From: Hydra vulgaris
Lineage: Eukaryota; Cnidaria; Hydrozoa; Anthoathecata; Hydridae
Reading direction: 5' to 3'
Length of the DNA: 64,000 nucleotides
Assembly (NCBI RefSeq): GCF_038396675.1
Contig: NC_088921.1
Location: 64,820,001-64,884,000, forward strand
The first letter of the stretch is position 1; every line of letters starts with the position of its first letter. The notes beneath the pieces are model-generated. The model had not been told where the DNA came from. It was given only the letters and a program-made list of their open reading frames with translations, and ran no database searches. Positions 1 to 10,464 of the stretch are shown here, piece after piece. The position numbers and the translations under genes were made by a program.

Positions 1-26
1 ATTTAAATATTTTCATGGTCTAAATG

Positions 27-1010
27 TCACATTTTAAGTCTGTTTTTCTCTCGTTCTTTTTGAATCTTGTTTTTATCACTTACTTTAGATTGGTCTCCTT
101 TTGAAATTATGTTCATATCTTCCAGCACAGCACATGCTATAAATGCAGCACCTCCGCTTGAAACACCTACTCTATCGCAGGTTTGTGCTAAGATTAATAA
201 CGGTGATGACATTTGTTCAGTTTTATTTTTTTATTTTTTGCTTGCGGCTATCAGCTGTGTCTAAACAATCAGCATCTGATTTTGGGTCAGTATTCCAAAT
301 CACAGTGTCATCAGAGTCAGAATCTTGAGATATAGAATAAAAACTTGAATTTTGAATGCGGCTTGATGATACTGCTTGAGCTTCAACACCTGTAATAGCT
401 CAAGACTGTGTTGATAGGTAAGACAGTAAGGGACTATTTACTCTGTTTTTTCTTGCTTCTTTTCACCGTAATCTTATAATACTTTGAATATCGAGTCCTT
501 CCTTATACATAGCCCTCATAAATCTCTGATTGCTGAGAAAATTATGTTCTTTTTCTGGTACCTTTTTTATTTTTTAAACAGATACATTTAGAAAAATCAA
601 GACATTTGAATGCTGCAACGTCAAATAAAGTATTTTCTACATGCTTTTGAAAAGTTATTATTTTGGACTTAAACTTGTCAGTATGTTTTGTTTTGTTAAC
701 GGACTTCATAATATTTTTATACTTTTGATTGTAATCAAGAAACATTTTTACAATGCCTTTATGAGTCACAGTAGGTATCGATGCTTTTCTCCACAAATTT
801 TCTATTTTGTGCGCCAAATTTCAACCGATATTTCTTTCAAACTAGGTTGTTTTCCACCACTTTCCACTCTCATTTTCTGCATTGAGAAAAGATAACTTAG
901 CATGACATGTTTGTATGTTGGCAAGACATTTTCGCGTAAGTCTGCTGGTGAACCGAAGATAGGACAAGTAGACTTTTCTTGTTGTCACTGCAGCAGAAGC
1001 ATTTTTGCCA
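27..1010 (-). pseudogene. Broken copy 1 of an uncharacterised multicopy gene family
   Basis: I do not recognise a function. Reading the minus strand from about 970 down, a stretch with CPIFGSPADLRENVLPTY is followed by AHKIENLWRKASIPTVTHK (542-817). Next come an acidic serine/aspartate-rich stretch (about 260-350) and a segment with CDRVGVSSGGAAF and SDKNKIQKEREKNR (27-212). The same blocks in the same order occur in copy 2 (10576-11512), for example IEHIWIKASIPVISHK and CDRYKVPGRCAAA, so the two are paralogues. Frames change between blocks and stops interrupt them, for example near 415 and 465, so this copy is dead or has introns I cannot resolve. The downstream half, expected to carry the CDGT and NELP blocks, would lie before position 1. 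The family may itself be mobile, since two copies lie within 12 kb in the same orientation. Confidence 0.6.
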
Positions 1011-1464
1011 TTAAATTTTTTTTTGACTTCAATTTATTTTAATAATAAACAGATGTAAATTAGAACTAATGAATTAAAACCTGTGCTTTTTGCTATCTGA
1101 ATATATATTTTGATTAAAGACATAATTTGAGGTAAATAATAATTTGTGACATTTTACATACTTTAATGACATTTAAAAACCACCAGTGTAACTGTTGCCA
1201 TTGAATAAGCTGTTGAAGAACTGTTGGCATAGAATTAATTACATTTTAATTACTTTTATTCCATTATCATGACAGCGACGACAAGTGAAAGCATCAACAA
1301 CATAATTAAAATTACTTTGTTTTAAATAAAAATTGTGTTTTTTCTTAAAAACTCAGCCCTCTAGCGGCAACTAAAGAAATTTAAACATTTTCTTAAAAAT
1401 TTCAACCATTTCTAACGTAGTCATTGGGTAATGTTTAAACTCTATTACAACTCTAGTACACCCT

Positions 1465-1594
<130 letters not shown>

Positions 1595-1916
1595 AGTTCT
1601 ATAGTTTGTTGGCTTTAGGAAGAGCGGAAGGAAAAAAGTGATTCTTACGCCAACACATACGTCACTTTTAATTACTTTTGACTTTCGTCCAACATTTCCG
1701 TGTTGGACGAAAGTAAAAACCATTAATTTAATTACAAATTAATCGTTTTTTAAAAAAACCACAAAAACGCAAATTTAATTGACCAGAATGTTTTTAAAAA
1801 CATTCTGAATGTTTTTGTAACATTTTGAATGTTTTTAACAATATAAACAATGTTTTTATTTTAATTTTTTTTAATAAAATGTTTTTATTTTTTTTTTTTT
1901 TTACTGTAAATCATGC

Positions 1917-2107
1917 GCGGAGTGTTGCTACATCGACTATCTTATAGCCTGACTCACAAGGGAGTGCTGCTACATCGACTGACAAATAGCCCTGACTCGC
2001 AAGGGAGTGCTGCTACATCGACTGACACATAGCCTGACTCGCAAGGGAGTGCTGCTACATCGACTGACAAATAGCCTGACCCCGCAAGGGAGTGCTGCTA
2101 CATCGAC
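1917..2107. repeat. 42-bp tandem repeats, left arm
   Basis: Units begin GGAGTGCTGCTACATCGACT and continue with a variable GACAAATAGCCTGACTCGCAAG. About four and a half copies are seen. They carry small differences, such as CACATAG for CAAATAG and CCCCGC for CTCGC, that are partly not matched in the other arm. Confidence 0.9.
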
Positions 2108-2395
2108 TGAGGGTTTGGTTGGGGCAGGCAGTCTATCATTATCAAAAAAAAAAAATTCCGGTCTTGCATTTTAATTTTTACTTTTTGTCAACAAAATATC
2201 GAAAAAACTTTCGGACAACATCTAAGGGTTCTATATATATATATACTATATATATATATACTATATATATATAGAACCCTAAGATGTTGTCCGAAAGTTT
2301 TTTCGATATTTTGTTGACAAAAAGTAAAAATTAAAATGCAAGACCGGAATTTTTTTTTTTTTAATAATGATAGACTGCCTGCCCCAACCAAACCC

Positions 2396-2591
2396 TCAGT
2401 CGATGTAGCAGCACTCCCTTGCGGGTCAGGCTATTTGTCAGTCGATGTAGCAGCACTCCCTTGCGAGTCAGGCTATTTGTCAGTCGATGTAGCAGCACTC
2501 CCTTGCGAGTCAGGCTATTTGTCAGTCGATGTAGCAGCACTCCCTTGCGAGTCAGGCTATAAGATAGTCGATGTAGCAACACTCCGCGCAT
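2396..2591. repeat. 42-bp tandem repeats, right arm (inverted)
   Basis: Reverse-complement counterparts of the left-arm repeats. Because 42 bp is 14 codons, the array reads as a periodic peptide with VDVAALPCESGYLS units, which I do not regard as a gene. Confidence 0.9.
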
Positions 2592-3394
2592 GATTTACAG
2601 TAAAAAAAATAAAAATAAAAACATTTTATTAAAAAAAATAAAAATAAAAACATTTTATTAAAAAAAATAAAAATAAAAACATTGTTTATATTGTTAAAAA
2701 CATTCAAAATGTTATAAAAACATTCAGAATGTTTTTAAAAACATTCTGGTCAATTAAATTTGCGTTTTTGTGGTTTTTTTAAAAAACGATTAATTTGTAA
2801 TTAAATTAACGGTTTTTACTTTCGTCCAACACGGAAATGTTGGACGAAAGTCAAAAGTAATTAAAAGTGACGTATGTGTTGGCGTAAGAATCACTTTTTT
2901 CCTTCCGCTCTTCCTAAAGCCAACAAACTATAGAACTATATATATATATATTCCACAAGGAAGAGGAAGAAAAAAAGAAGCAAAAAAACACTTACGAAAC
3001 TCCATAACTCTTTATTTTAACTATCTAAAAATACTTGTAAGCAAAAAAGTTATTTAAAAAAAAATCATTTTATCATACTATAGCATGGTTTTAAAGTTGT
3101 AAAGGTTGTATAAACACGTTTTGACGTTTATTTACAGTCCTGTTGTGTAGCGTTTAAAAGTCGTATTGTAAAACCATAACTGAGAACTTTGATAATGCTA
3201 CAATGCATTTTTTTAACATAATATACATGGCTTTTAATAATCATTTATACTTTTTTTTCTTACATCATTGACTGCGTTGTTTTATTTGTTGTTTTTAAAA
3301 TTGGATTTTTAGTTACGATCGTTACGATAAAAACACAAAAACACGAAAAAAACATAAAAATGCTTGTAAAACTTTAAGTAAAAACTATGAAACT

Positions 3395-4010
3395 CAGAAT
3401 AATAAGGTTCTATCTCCCTTTGTACTGTTAAGAGAATTTAACAAAATTTGTTAAATTCTCCTAAATTTTTCAAATTAAAAATAAAAATTTGTTAAATTCA
3501 TTAAATTAAAAGAACAAAATATTATATTTGTTAATTTTATTGCTTAGAATACACATTATTTATTATTTAAGTAATATAAAATGGTATAAGACAAAATAGC
3601 ATATCGGAAGATGAGAATAATAAGGTTCTATCTCCAAAATTTTCATGGTAAAAAAATATAATTTTATGTTTTTAATTAAAGTATAATTTTTGTGTTCAAA
3701 ATTGTATAATTTCAATATATTAATTTTTTTACTATTATTTATATAACTTTAAAAGTTGTTGTTGTTGTTTTTTTTCATTGCCAATTTCAACCTTATTTAA
3801 TAAAGTTTGAATTAACAAATAATTTGTAGTCAAACAATTTTAAAAATTATGAAAATAATAATGTAAGATTAATTATAAAACATAAGTAACATAAAAAACG
3901 TATATTTTATCAATATAAACAACAAAAACTGTAATAAATTTAAATAATTAAAGATCGAAAGTTAAATTCTTACAACGTTACAAAATGGAGATAGAACACT
4001 ATTATTCTAA
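3395..4010. mobile_element. MITE family 1 (GGTTCTATCTCC ends)
   Basis: The end AGAATAATAAGGTTCTATCT occurs at 3397 and again at 3614 in direct orientation. Its inverted form GGAGATAGAACAC..ATTATTCT lies at 3988-4009. The span 3613-4010 therefore looks like one inverted-repeat element, with a third, solo end upstream. The inner right flank (ATCGAAAGTTAAATTCTTAC at 3953) is shared with the neighbouring element at 4420-4696. No coding capacity. The stretch 2944-3394 before it shows nothing recognisable. Confidence 0.7.
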
Positions 4011-4419
4011 CGTCACGATGTGCTAAATACACACACGAAATGATTTTTTTTTTACCATGCCGTTCGCTGTACTAGATCTGACAGTTGTTTTGTTCAAAAG
4101 TGTTAAAAAAAGCGTTACGACTATCACGCTACGTGGAGTTAATTTTTGAAAAAATGCATCAACTTAGCGCGTAAGCAAAAGTTACGTAACTTTTGAATAT
4201 TAAATTTTATAATAGTATTTCACATTTCTAGAAAGTTTCAAGTCATTTTTATAATCGGTTCATTTAAAATAGCTTAAAGAGTCAAATGAAGATAATTAGT
4301 AGGGGAAAGGCGCTTATGATGGCAGGGCGCCTTTGATGGCATACCGGTCATATTTTCATAAATGTTAATTATGGCGAAAAAGTGATTAGACCAACATGTT
4401 TATACTGAATTTTCATTAC

Positions 4420-4696
4420 GTCGCATGAGAGTTATAGGGTTCTATCTGCATTTTTTTTTATGTTAAAAAAATCTAACAATTGAAGTTTTAATTAATAATT
4501 AATAATAAAAACAAACAACTTTAAAAATATTATCAATAATAATATATTTTTAATAATGAAACCATAATAATATAAACGACTTGTAATTTATAACTATAAA
4601 GAATAATAGCATTAAAACATTTTAAAATTAAATATCGAAAGTTAAGTTCTCACAACATAAAAAAATGCAGATAGAACCCTATAATTCTCATGCGAC
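4420..4696. mobile_element. MITE family 1, second member
   Basis: Inverted ends of about 35 bp: GTCGCATGAGAGTTATAGGG at 4420 faces CCCTATAATTCTCATGCGAC ending at 4696. Both continue inward as GTTCTATCTGCATTTTTTT. The interior has the sequence ATCGAAAGTTAAGTTCTCAC, close to that of the 3613-4010 element, so they are one family. It is about 277 bp and non-coding. Confidence 0.8.
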
Positions 4697-5542
4697 AATT
4701 ATTTTTAGTAAAAATACATTCCTTGTGCACAAATATTGTTTTTATAATCAACAAAAATCGATTTTCGGATGTGCTGTTGTATTTTTAATCCCTTTGAATA
4801 TTTAAGATTGTGATTTTATTATTAACTGTGCAGAAATAAAATTTTAATATATAATAAAATAAGTTTTGTGCATTTAGTGGAATACTTATTTTAATTTTAT
4901 CTTTTGAACAAGGCAGACAAACAAGGCTTGTTTAAATAAAAATTTTGACTTCTTCTTATGATGGCATACTGACGAGTTAAGTGTGTTGCAATATTGACAA
5001 GTGGAGAAATCTTTTTTTTTTATAAACAAAACATATTAGTTATTGAATTAAAAATGAAATTTTACTTTACTAAAAAATTTTTCGTTCAAAAAACACATAA
5101 AACGCAATATCTCTTATGCGCATGCGCGAAATTCTACACTGCTGCTGTATGGCACGAAAGGGTTAACTAGGGTGATTACGCGTAATTTCTGGCATTTCTG
5201 AGGGAAGACTCTATTGTCAAATGAAATCGTCAAGTTACCCTTGATGTTAACCAGCCCCGTCCTCCCCTATGCCATCATAGGAGAAGTATTTGTCTATGAT
5301 GGCATACTTGTGTTTTTTGTTTAAATAAAAATAACTGGTTAAAAAATAAAACTGATAAAAACTCCATAGGTTATAATTGTTCTACTTTAGGTTATTTAAT
5401 TTTAATTAGACTGCTAAAATAATAATTGATGTTTACATATTTAAAGTTGAAACGGTGACAAAATAATTTATGTTGAATTCATAATTTATAAAAAATTTAA
5501 GATTTAAAAAAAATAATTAAAAAAATATTAGTGAATGTTATT
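4697..5542. other. Non-coding AT-rich stretch with repeated ATGATGGC motifs
   Basis: No coding region seen. The motif TATGATGGCATAC or its complement recurs at 4957, 5268 and 5293, and related copies lie at 4316 and 4333. The scattered spacing and mixed orientation suggest the remains of an element, but I could not define ends. Confidence 0.35.
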
Positions 5543-6244
5543 GGTGTGCCATGCTAGACAAGAATAAAATGAGGATAGAAAACTAGGAAAGAATAATTTC
5601 AGAATAGAATGTTTTATGATAGAAATAAAGAAACTTTACTAGAAAATAATTTTTACAAAAGAATATTTTTTGGCAGAAATTTTGAAAAGAAACTTGAAAT
5701 ACTTTCTAAGAAAGAATATTTTTTAAACGTAAACAACTTGCTTGGAAAGAATTTTATTTAATAAATGCGAAAAACTTGCTAGGAAAGAATTTTATTTAAT
5801 AAATCTAAAAAACTTGCTACCACAGAATTTTATTTCATTAATCCAAAAAAAACTTGCAAAATTAATGCGATTATAATTATTTAACATTTATTCAATTAAA
5901 AATCATAATTGTAATTACCAAATTGCGCGCAAATTCTTTCTTAAAATTTCTTTGCTAGCACGTTTTTAAAATTTCTTTTCTAAAATTTCTTTGCTAGTAC
6001 GTTTTTCCAATTTTCTTTGCTAAAAAGAAAATGACCCTTACTTGTGCGATTTCTATTCTAAAAAAGTCTTTGCTAGCAAGTTTTTCATTTTTCTTTGCCA
6101 GAAAGGATATATGTATTTTTTCTTCTTTTCTATCCTTCAATTATTCTATCCTAAAAAGTAATCATGTTTTTTTTATCATAGCAAGAATTTTCATGTTTAT
6201 TTCCTAGAAAGGCTTTCCTGAATTCTTGTCTAGAACCGGCCACC
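5543..6244. mobile_element. 702-bp non-autonomous element with 8-bp duplication
   Basis: The left end GGTGTGCCATGCTAGACAAG and the right end CTTGTCTAGAACCGGCCACC are imperfect inverted repeats. They are flanked by an exact 8-bp direct repeat, ATGTTATT (5535-5542 and 6245-6252), which marks insertion. The arms carry many related short motifs of the type CTTGCTAGGAAAGAA on the left and TTTCTTTGCTAGCA on the right, facing each other. There is no open reading frame. The 8-bp duplication fits hAT and a few other superfamilies. Confidence 0.85.
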
Positions 6245-6354
6245 ATGTTATTAGTTAATTAGGTTTGTAGCTAGCTATGTAATTTTTAAGTAAATATTTG
6301 TTTTCATGACGGTACTTTGATATAAATTCAGATTGTTTTTAAGTAATTCATCAG

Positions 6355-6463
<109 letters not shown>

Positions 6464-6705
6464 GCTAATCTATAATTGGCAGGGGGCGGAATAGTTTCTC
6501 CATAGTAGCATAAGTGAAAACAAAAAAGTAGAGCTCATAAATTTGTTGGTCTTGGGGTGCCTCAACACTCTTGAAATATCACCAATTTTATGCAATTTTG
6601 TAATTTTCTGACATTTTACATACAACTAAGCAATGTTTAATTTAGTAACTTAAAATACTCGTACTACACAGTACACAAGTACACACTACACATGCAAATA
6701 AAATG

Positions 6706-7908
6706 TTAAAGTCTGTATTGCGCTTTGTTGCCAAACGTTTTCATTTTCTTTCTGGATTCAATACCAGAGCGGATAAATCTGTCTCGTTGTTCAGTGCAAA
6801 CTGCCGCCCATGCCTCAGTCATTAGACAAATATGTCGCTCGGTGGCTTGGGTGTGGGAGGGAAATTGCGGCAGGCTCCTAACAAGCTGGTTGTTCCTGTT
6901 CTTAACGCAGTCTTGTAGCTCAGCTTCAGCAAGGTGTTTCGTCATCGGAGGTTCGCAGCGGTCTTCGTTGTTCCAGTTTACCAGGTCAATGTAATCTCTG
7001 GCATTGAAGTTTAAACTTGGAACTCGAAATTGTTGCAGTGCTTCTGATGCGTTCTCCTTCCGTGCAGCAAGAATCCGTCTACAGCCCAGCTCTCTGATGT
7101 GGTCTTTTTCATCTGCTAGCATTGCCAACAAGATATTCTCAGAATGGCAAAAGTAACCGTTTCTGGCAATTACGGGATCAACAATCACTTTGAGTTCCGG
7201 TTTCATGTATCTGGAAAACTGTATTAGTCTCCACATATGTCGCGATCCTTCCGTGCACGCCTACCTGACTTTAATGTGGAACCATAGCGGTGCATACACA
7301 GTCATGGCATACGTGACAAGTTCCACAGGATTTTCGGAAGGAAGGAATAGCTGTTGCTACATATAACTGAAGCAGCCTGTTAGCGGTAGTCAAACATCTT
7401 GAATGTACCACCGGCCCGGGCTTTTGAAACACAAGATCTTAAAGACATTGCCCAGTCTCTACTGTTACTCTAAGTCAGCACAATCCAAGGGGAGGACAAC
7501 GGTCAAACTTTATATCCACAAGTTGTACATTCTTCACATGTCGGCAATTAACTTCCAATTGGTCCAAAAAACAATTTTGGGCCACTCGTAACTCCGTCAA
7601 GATGAGTAATCAGATACCTCACCGGTAATTCATTTGCATGTAATAAGCAGACGAACCACTGCAGCGGTCTACCAAGGTGCTTTTCGAGTAAACGGGTCAC
7701 ACCTCGGTGTGTGCCGGTATTGACATTAGTGCCATCGCACCCAATAGCCATTAGGTCCTCTGTTTTGACTTTATTCTCCTTTAGAAAGTCCCAGATACCT
7801 CTAGCTATGCTCTCGGATCCTCCACTTGAAGGTGTAATGTAGCCTAGGTTTTCTGAATTTGGCTCGCGAAATAGACACACATGTTCTTCTACAATAATCT
7901 ATCCATGG
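6706..7908 (-). pseudogene. Copy 2 of the uncharacterised family, C-terminal half
   Basis: Minus-strand coding remnant. From 7900 down it carries VEEHVCLFREPNS, then IGCDGTNVNTG, PLQWFVCLLHANELPVR and a GPIG motif. A second block follows with HSRCLTTANRLLQLYV, then LVTYAMTVYAPLWFHI, and finally GSRHMWRLIQFSRY and HIRELGCRRILAARKE. I recall the same block order in multicopy predicted proteins of Hydra and arthropods with no assigned function. The CDG..NTG motif resembles the second catalytic-aspartate motif of RNase-H-fold transposases; that is inference. It is broken: an in-frame TAG at about 7255, a frame change near 7350 and another near 7550. Its upstream half lies beyond the hAT insertion, at 10465-11756. 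Confidence 0.65.
7901..7908. repeat. hAT target-site duplication, left copy
   Basis: ATCCATGG, identical to 10457-10464. It falls inside the coding frame of the interrupted family copy. Confidence 0.93.
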
Positions 7909-8077
7909 TAGTGAATCCAAATCCGGATTTCGGAATTTCGGAATTCCGAAATTCCGTCATATTTTGAATTTTTAAAAATCCGGAATTCAAAAACGCAAAT
8001 TCCGGATTTTTCGAATTTAGAATTTCGATTATTTAATTCTTATTTTATTTTTGAAGTTATTTAAAACTGTTTTTATA

Positions 8078-8290
8078 AAATTTCAAAAAAAACTTTTGTT
8101 TTCTTTTTATATTATGTATTTCTTCCGTTCTAAAAATTTTAATTTTTATTACTAAAAACGTTTTTCAACAACAAAGTTGTCATCCTCAGTAGTATAATAC
8201 AACAGTTTTTAGTAATAAAAATTAAAATTTTTAAAACGGAATAAATACATAATATAAAAACAAAACAAAAGTTTTTTTTTGAAATTTTTA
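8078..8290. mobile_element. Inverted Penelope-like terminal sequences
   Basis: Left arm 8078-8160 and right arm 8201-8290 are near-perfect inverted copies (GTTTTTAGTAATAAAAATTA inward, TTTTTTTTGAAATTT outward). Between them, read on the minus strand, lies CTGAGGATGACAAC, then TTT, then GTTGTTGAAAAAC (8160-8189). This has the layout of a hammerhead core: CTGA..GA, a stem of GACAAC with GTTGTT, then GAAA. Penelope-like elements are known to carry such motifs in their terminal repeats. The structure parallels 12181-12918. No nuclease or RT is left here. Confidence 0.5.
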
Positions 8291-8542
8291 GAATTTAGAA
8301 TTTAGAAGAACTTTTACTATAGATGGCAGCATTGTGTACTTTCATTGTTATAGATTCAAAAAATTTAAATTTTAGTAGGCTTAGGCTACTGCAAATGCAT
8401 TAAAATTTTTTTTTTTAAATGAAATATTAACATTAAGAAATTAAATTGTATGCAGAGCAGATAAAGTAAGTCATTATATTAATTTTATGTTTCAAAAATT
8501 TTGTAGACTTACATTGTTATTGTTTTAAATCCCAACCCAAGT

Positions 8543-10204
8543 ATGGTAGATAAATCTGAAGAAACTTTTATGGACATTTTTAAAAAGAAAGCTCATCAAA
8601 TTCAGTGTGGAAATATTTTCTACGAGGGAAAGCAAATCAGGTGGCGAAATGCATGCAATGCAAGCAAGTTTTAAAGATATTGGGTGGATGTACAACTCCC
8701 ATGCACACACATCTTCGTTCTAAACACAACACAGTTTTGAACAAGCGAAAGTTTGATGAAAATACAACAGCTTCTACATCTGACAGTAACGATAGTGTTG
8801 TGAGCACAACCAGAAAAACGAACACGATCATTGGGTCTTTCTCGAATAAATGGTCGATTTGCGGCTGAAAATTGTGTAAAATTGTTAGAGGACAAGTTAG
8901 AATCATTTCAGTTAAATATAAGGAACGATATTTCGTGTATTGTAACTGATGGTGCTTCTATGATGCAAAAAGTGGGTAGATTATTACCATGTGAACAAAT
9001 TTTGTGTTTTGCTCATGCAATTCAGATTGCAATTGTAAATGTGATCTACAAACAAACAGAGAAAGAGGTAGATGAAGATGATTATGAGAGTCTCCTAGAT
9101 CTGGACTCTGATGAAGAAGATTTAAGTGATGATGAAGGAATGCAAGTGGGGACGAGAAATGAATGTGATGTAGAAATTACTGAAAAGTTTACATTGCGAA
9201 ATGTAATCATGAAAGTTCGGGTAATTGTTCAAATGTTTCGACGTTCCACTTTAAAAAATGAAGTGTTGCAAAAACATGTGAAGGAAGATCATGGAAAGGA
9301 ATTGCAGCTATTGCTTGATTCGAAGACTAGATGGAGTAGCCTGATGTCCATGTTAGAACGTTTTAATCTTTTGATAAAAAAGGCAATAATTGATATCAAA
9401 GGCAATAATTGATATCAATAATTTTCAATAAAAAAGGCAATAATTGATATCAAAGCGGATACATTTTTGAATGATTCAGAATGGAATATAATATCTACAG
9501 TTTCTAGAAATTTGAAGCCTATAAAATTAACCGTAGACGCGTTATGCCGTGCTGATGCAAATTTACTTTCTGCGGATGCAACATTTACGTTTGTGTTAGA
9601 AAATTTTGATGAGAATGAAGAAATTGGCCGTGAAATGAAAAAAGAGTTTGAAGTTCAAATTAATCGAAGAAGAACTGTGGTATCCGATGTTCTTCAATAT
9701 TTGCATAATGGGGGTAAAACCAAAATTCACAAGAACATTTTGCGTCGCTCGAAAACTGAAATAACCAAAATTATCATATCCCTAATCCAAAGACTTAGTG
9801 GTGAAGTAGCATTAGAAATAGACCCGACAGTATCTGAGTCTACTAAAATGGATGACGATAAACCTATCGAATCATTGGAAACTCAGTTATCCTTGCAGGA
9901 AATTCTTCAGCAAAAGATAAAGGAATCACTCTCGGAATTACGGTCAAAAGTTCTACAAAAATCATCGATTCATTCCGAAATTCGCAGTGAAACGAAATTT
10001 TGGGATGAAGGGGGATCCCGCGGAATACTTTTGGAAGATCTTTACAAAAGTTTATTAACAATTCCACCAACTAGTGTGGAGTCAGAGCGCGCTTTTTCCG
10101 CTGCAGGAGCATTTTCAACAAAAATTCGATCAAGGCTCAACGACAAAACATTGGATACTTTGTGCTTTTTAAGAAGCTTTTTCAAAAATCATAATAAAAA
10201 TTGA
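8543..10204 (+). pseudogene. hAT transposase, BED finger, internally deleted
   Basis: The reading starts at ATG 8543 (MVDKSEETFMDIFKKK) and shifts frame in an A-run near 8583. It then reads a BED-type zinc finger with CMQC and HTHLRSKH (about 8650-8725). At about 8850 it jumps to GRFAAENCVKLLEDKLESF, so the region that normally holds the first catalytic aspartate is missing. The second-aspartate motif VTDGASMM (about 8945) and the CFAHAIQ histidine motif (about 9010) remain, followed by an acidic stretch and TRWSS. A local triplication of AAGGCAATAATTGATATCAA (9375-9454) breaks the frame again. The C-terminal dimerisation block has TSVESERAFSAAG (about 10070-10110), including the catalytic glutamate. 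Inactive as it stands. Confidence 0.88.
9375..9454. repeat. Short tandem triplication inside hAT transposase
   Basis: AAGGCAATAATTGATATCAA occurs three times in 80 bp. It looks like replication slippage or failed excision repair, and it puts the transposase out of frame. Confidence 0.85.
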
Positions 10205-10456
10205 ACTTTCATTTTGCAATTTTATTTATGTAGTTCAAAAATATTTTAATATGAAATATTTCCTTATTTTGTAATTTGTTTTAATTTTATTGTTTTGAAC
10301 TAAATACATTTATGTTAAAAAATAATGTACTTTCTTTTCTTTATATTTTTTAAATTCTTCTATAATAATTCCGGAATTAAACCGGAATTCCGGATTTCAT
10401 CTCCTGTAATTCCGAAAATCCGGAATTCAGTTTTTTACAAAAAAATGGATTCACTA

Positions 10457-10464
10457 ATCCATGG
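10457..10464. repeat. hAT target-site duplication, right copy
   Basis: ATCCATGG, matching 7901-7908 exactly. Confidence 0.93.

Larger units (their letters stand above)
7909..10456. mobile_element. hAT transposon, defective (2548 bp)
   Basis: Terminal inverted repeats TAGTGAATCC (7909) and GGATTCACTA (ending 10456) sit between identical 8-bp ATCCATGG copies, the hallmark of hAT insertion. Subterminal regions carry many TTCCGGA/CGGAATT motifs, including a perfect 26-bp palindrome at 7931-7956. The element encodes a BED-zinc-finger hAT transposase on the plus strand that has lost an internal segment. A Penelope-like tail (8078-8290) has inserted into its 5' non-coding part. Confidence 0.93.

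Noticed and set aside
2336-2593. Periodic protein with 14-residue VDVAALPCESGYLS repeats
   Set aside because: It is produced by the 42-bp repeat of the fold-back arm. Both arms and both strands are open for the same reason, and there is no other coding sign.
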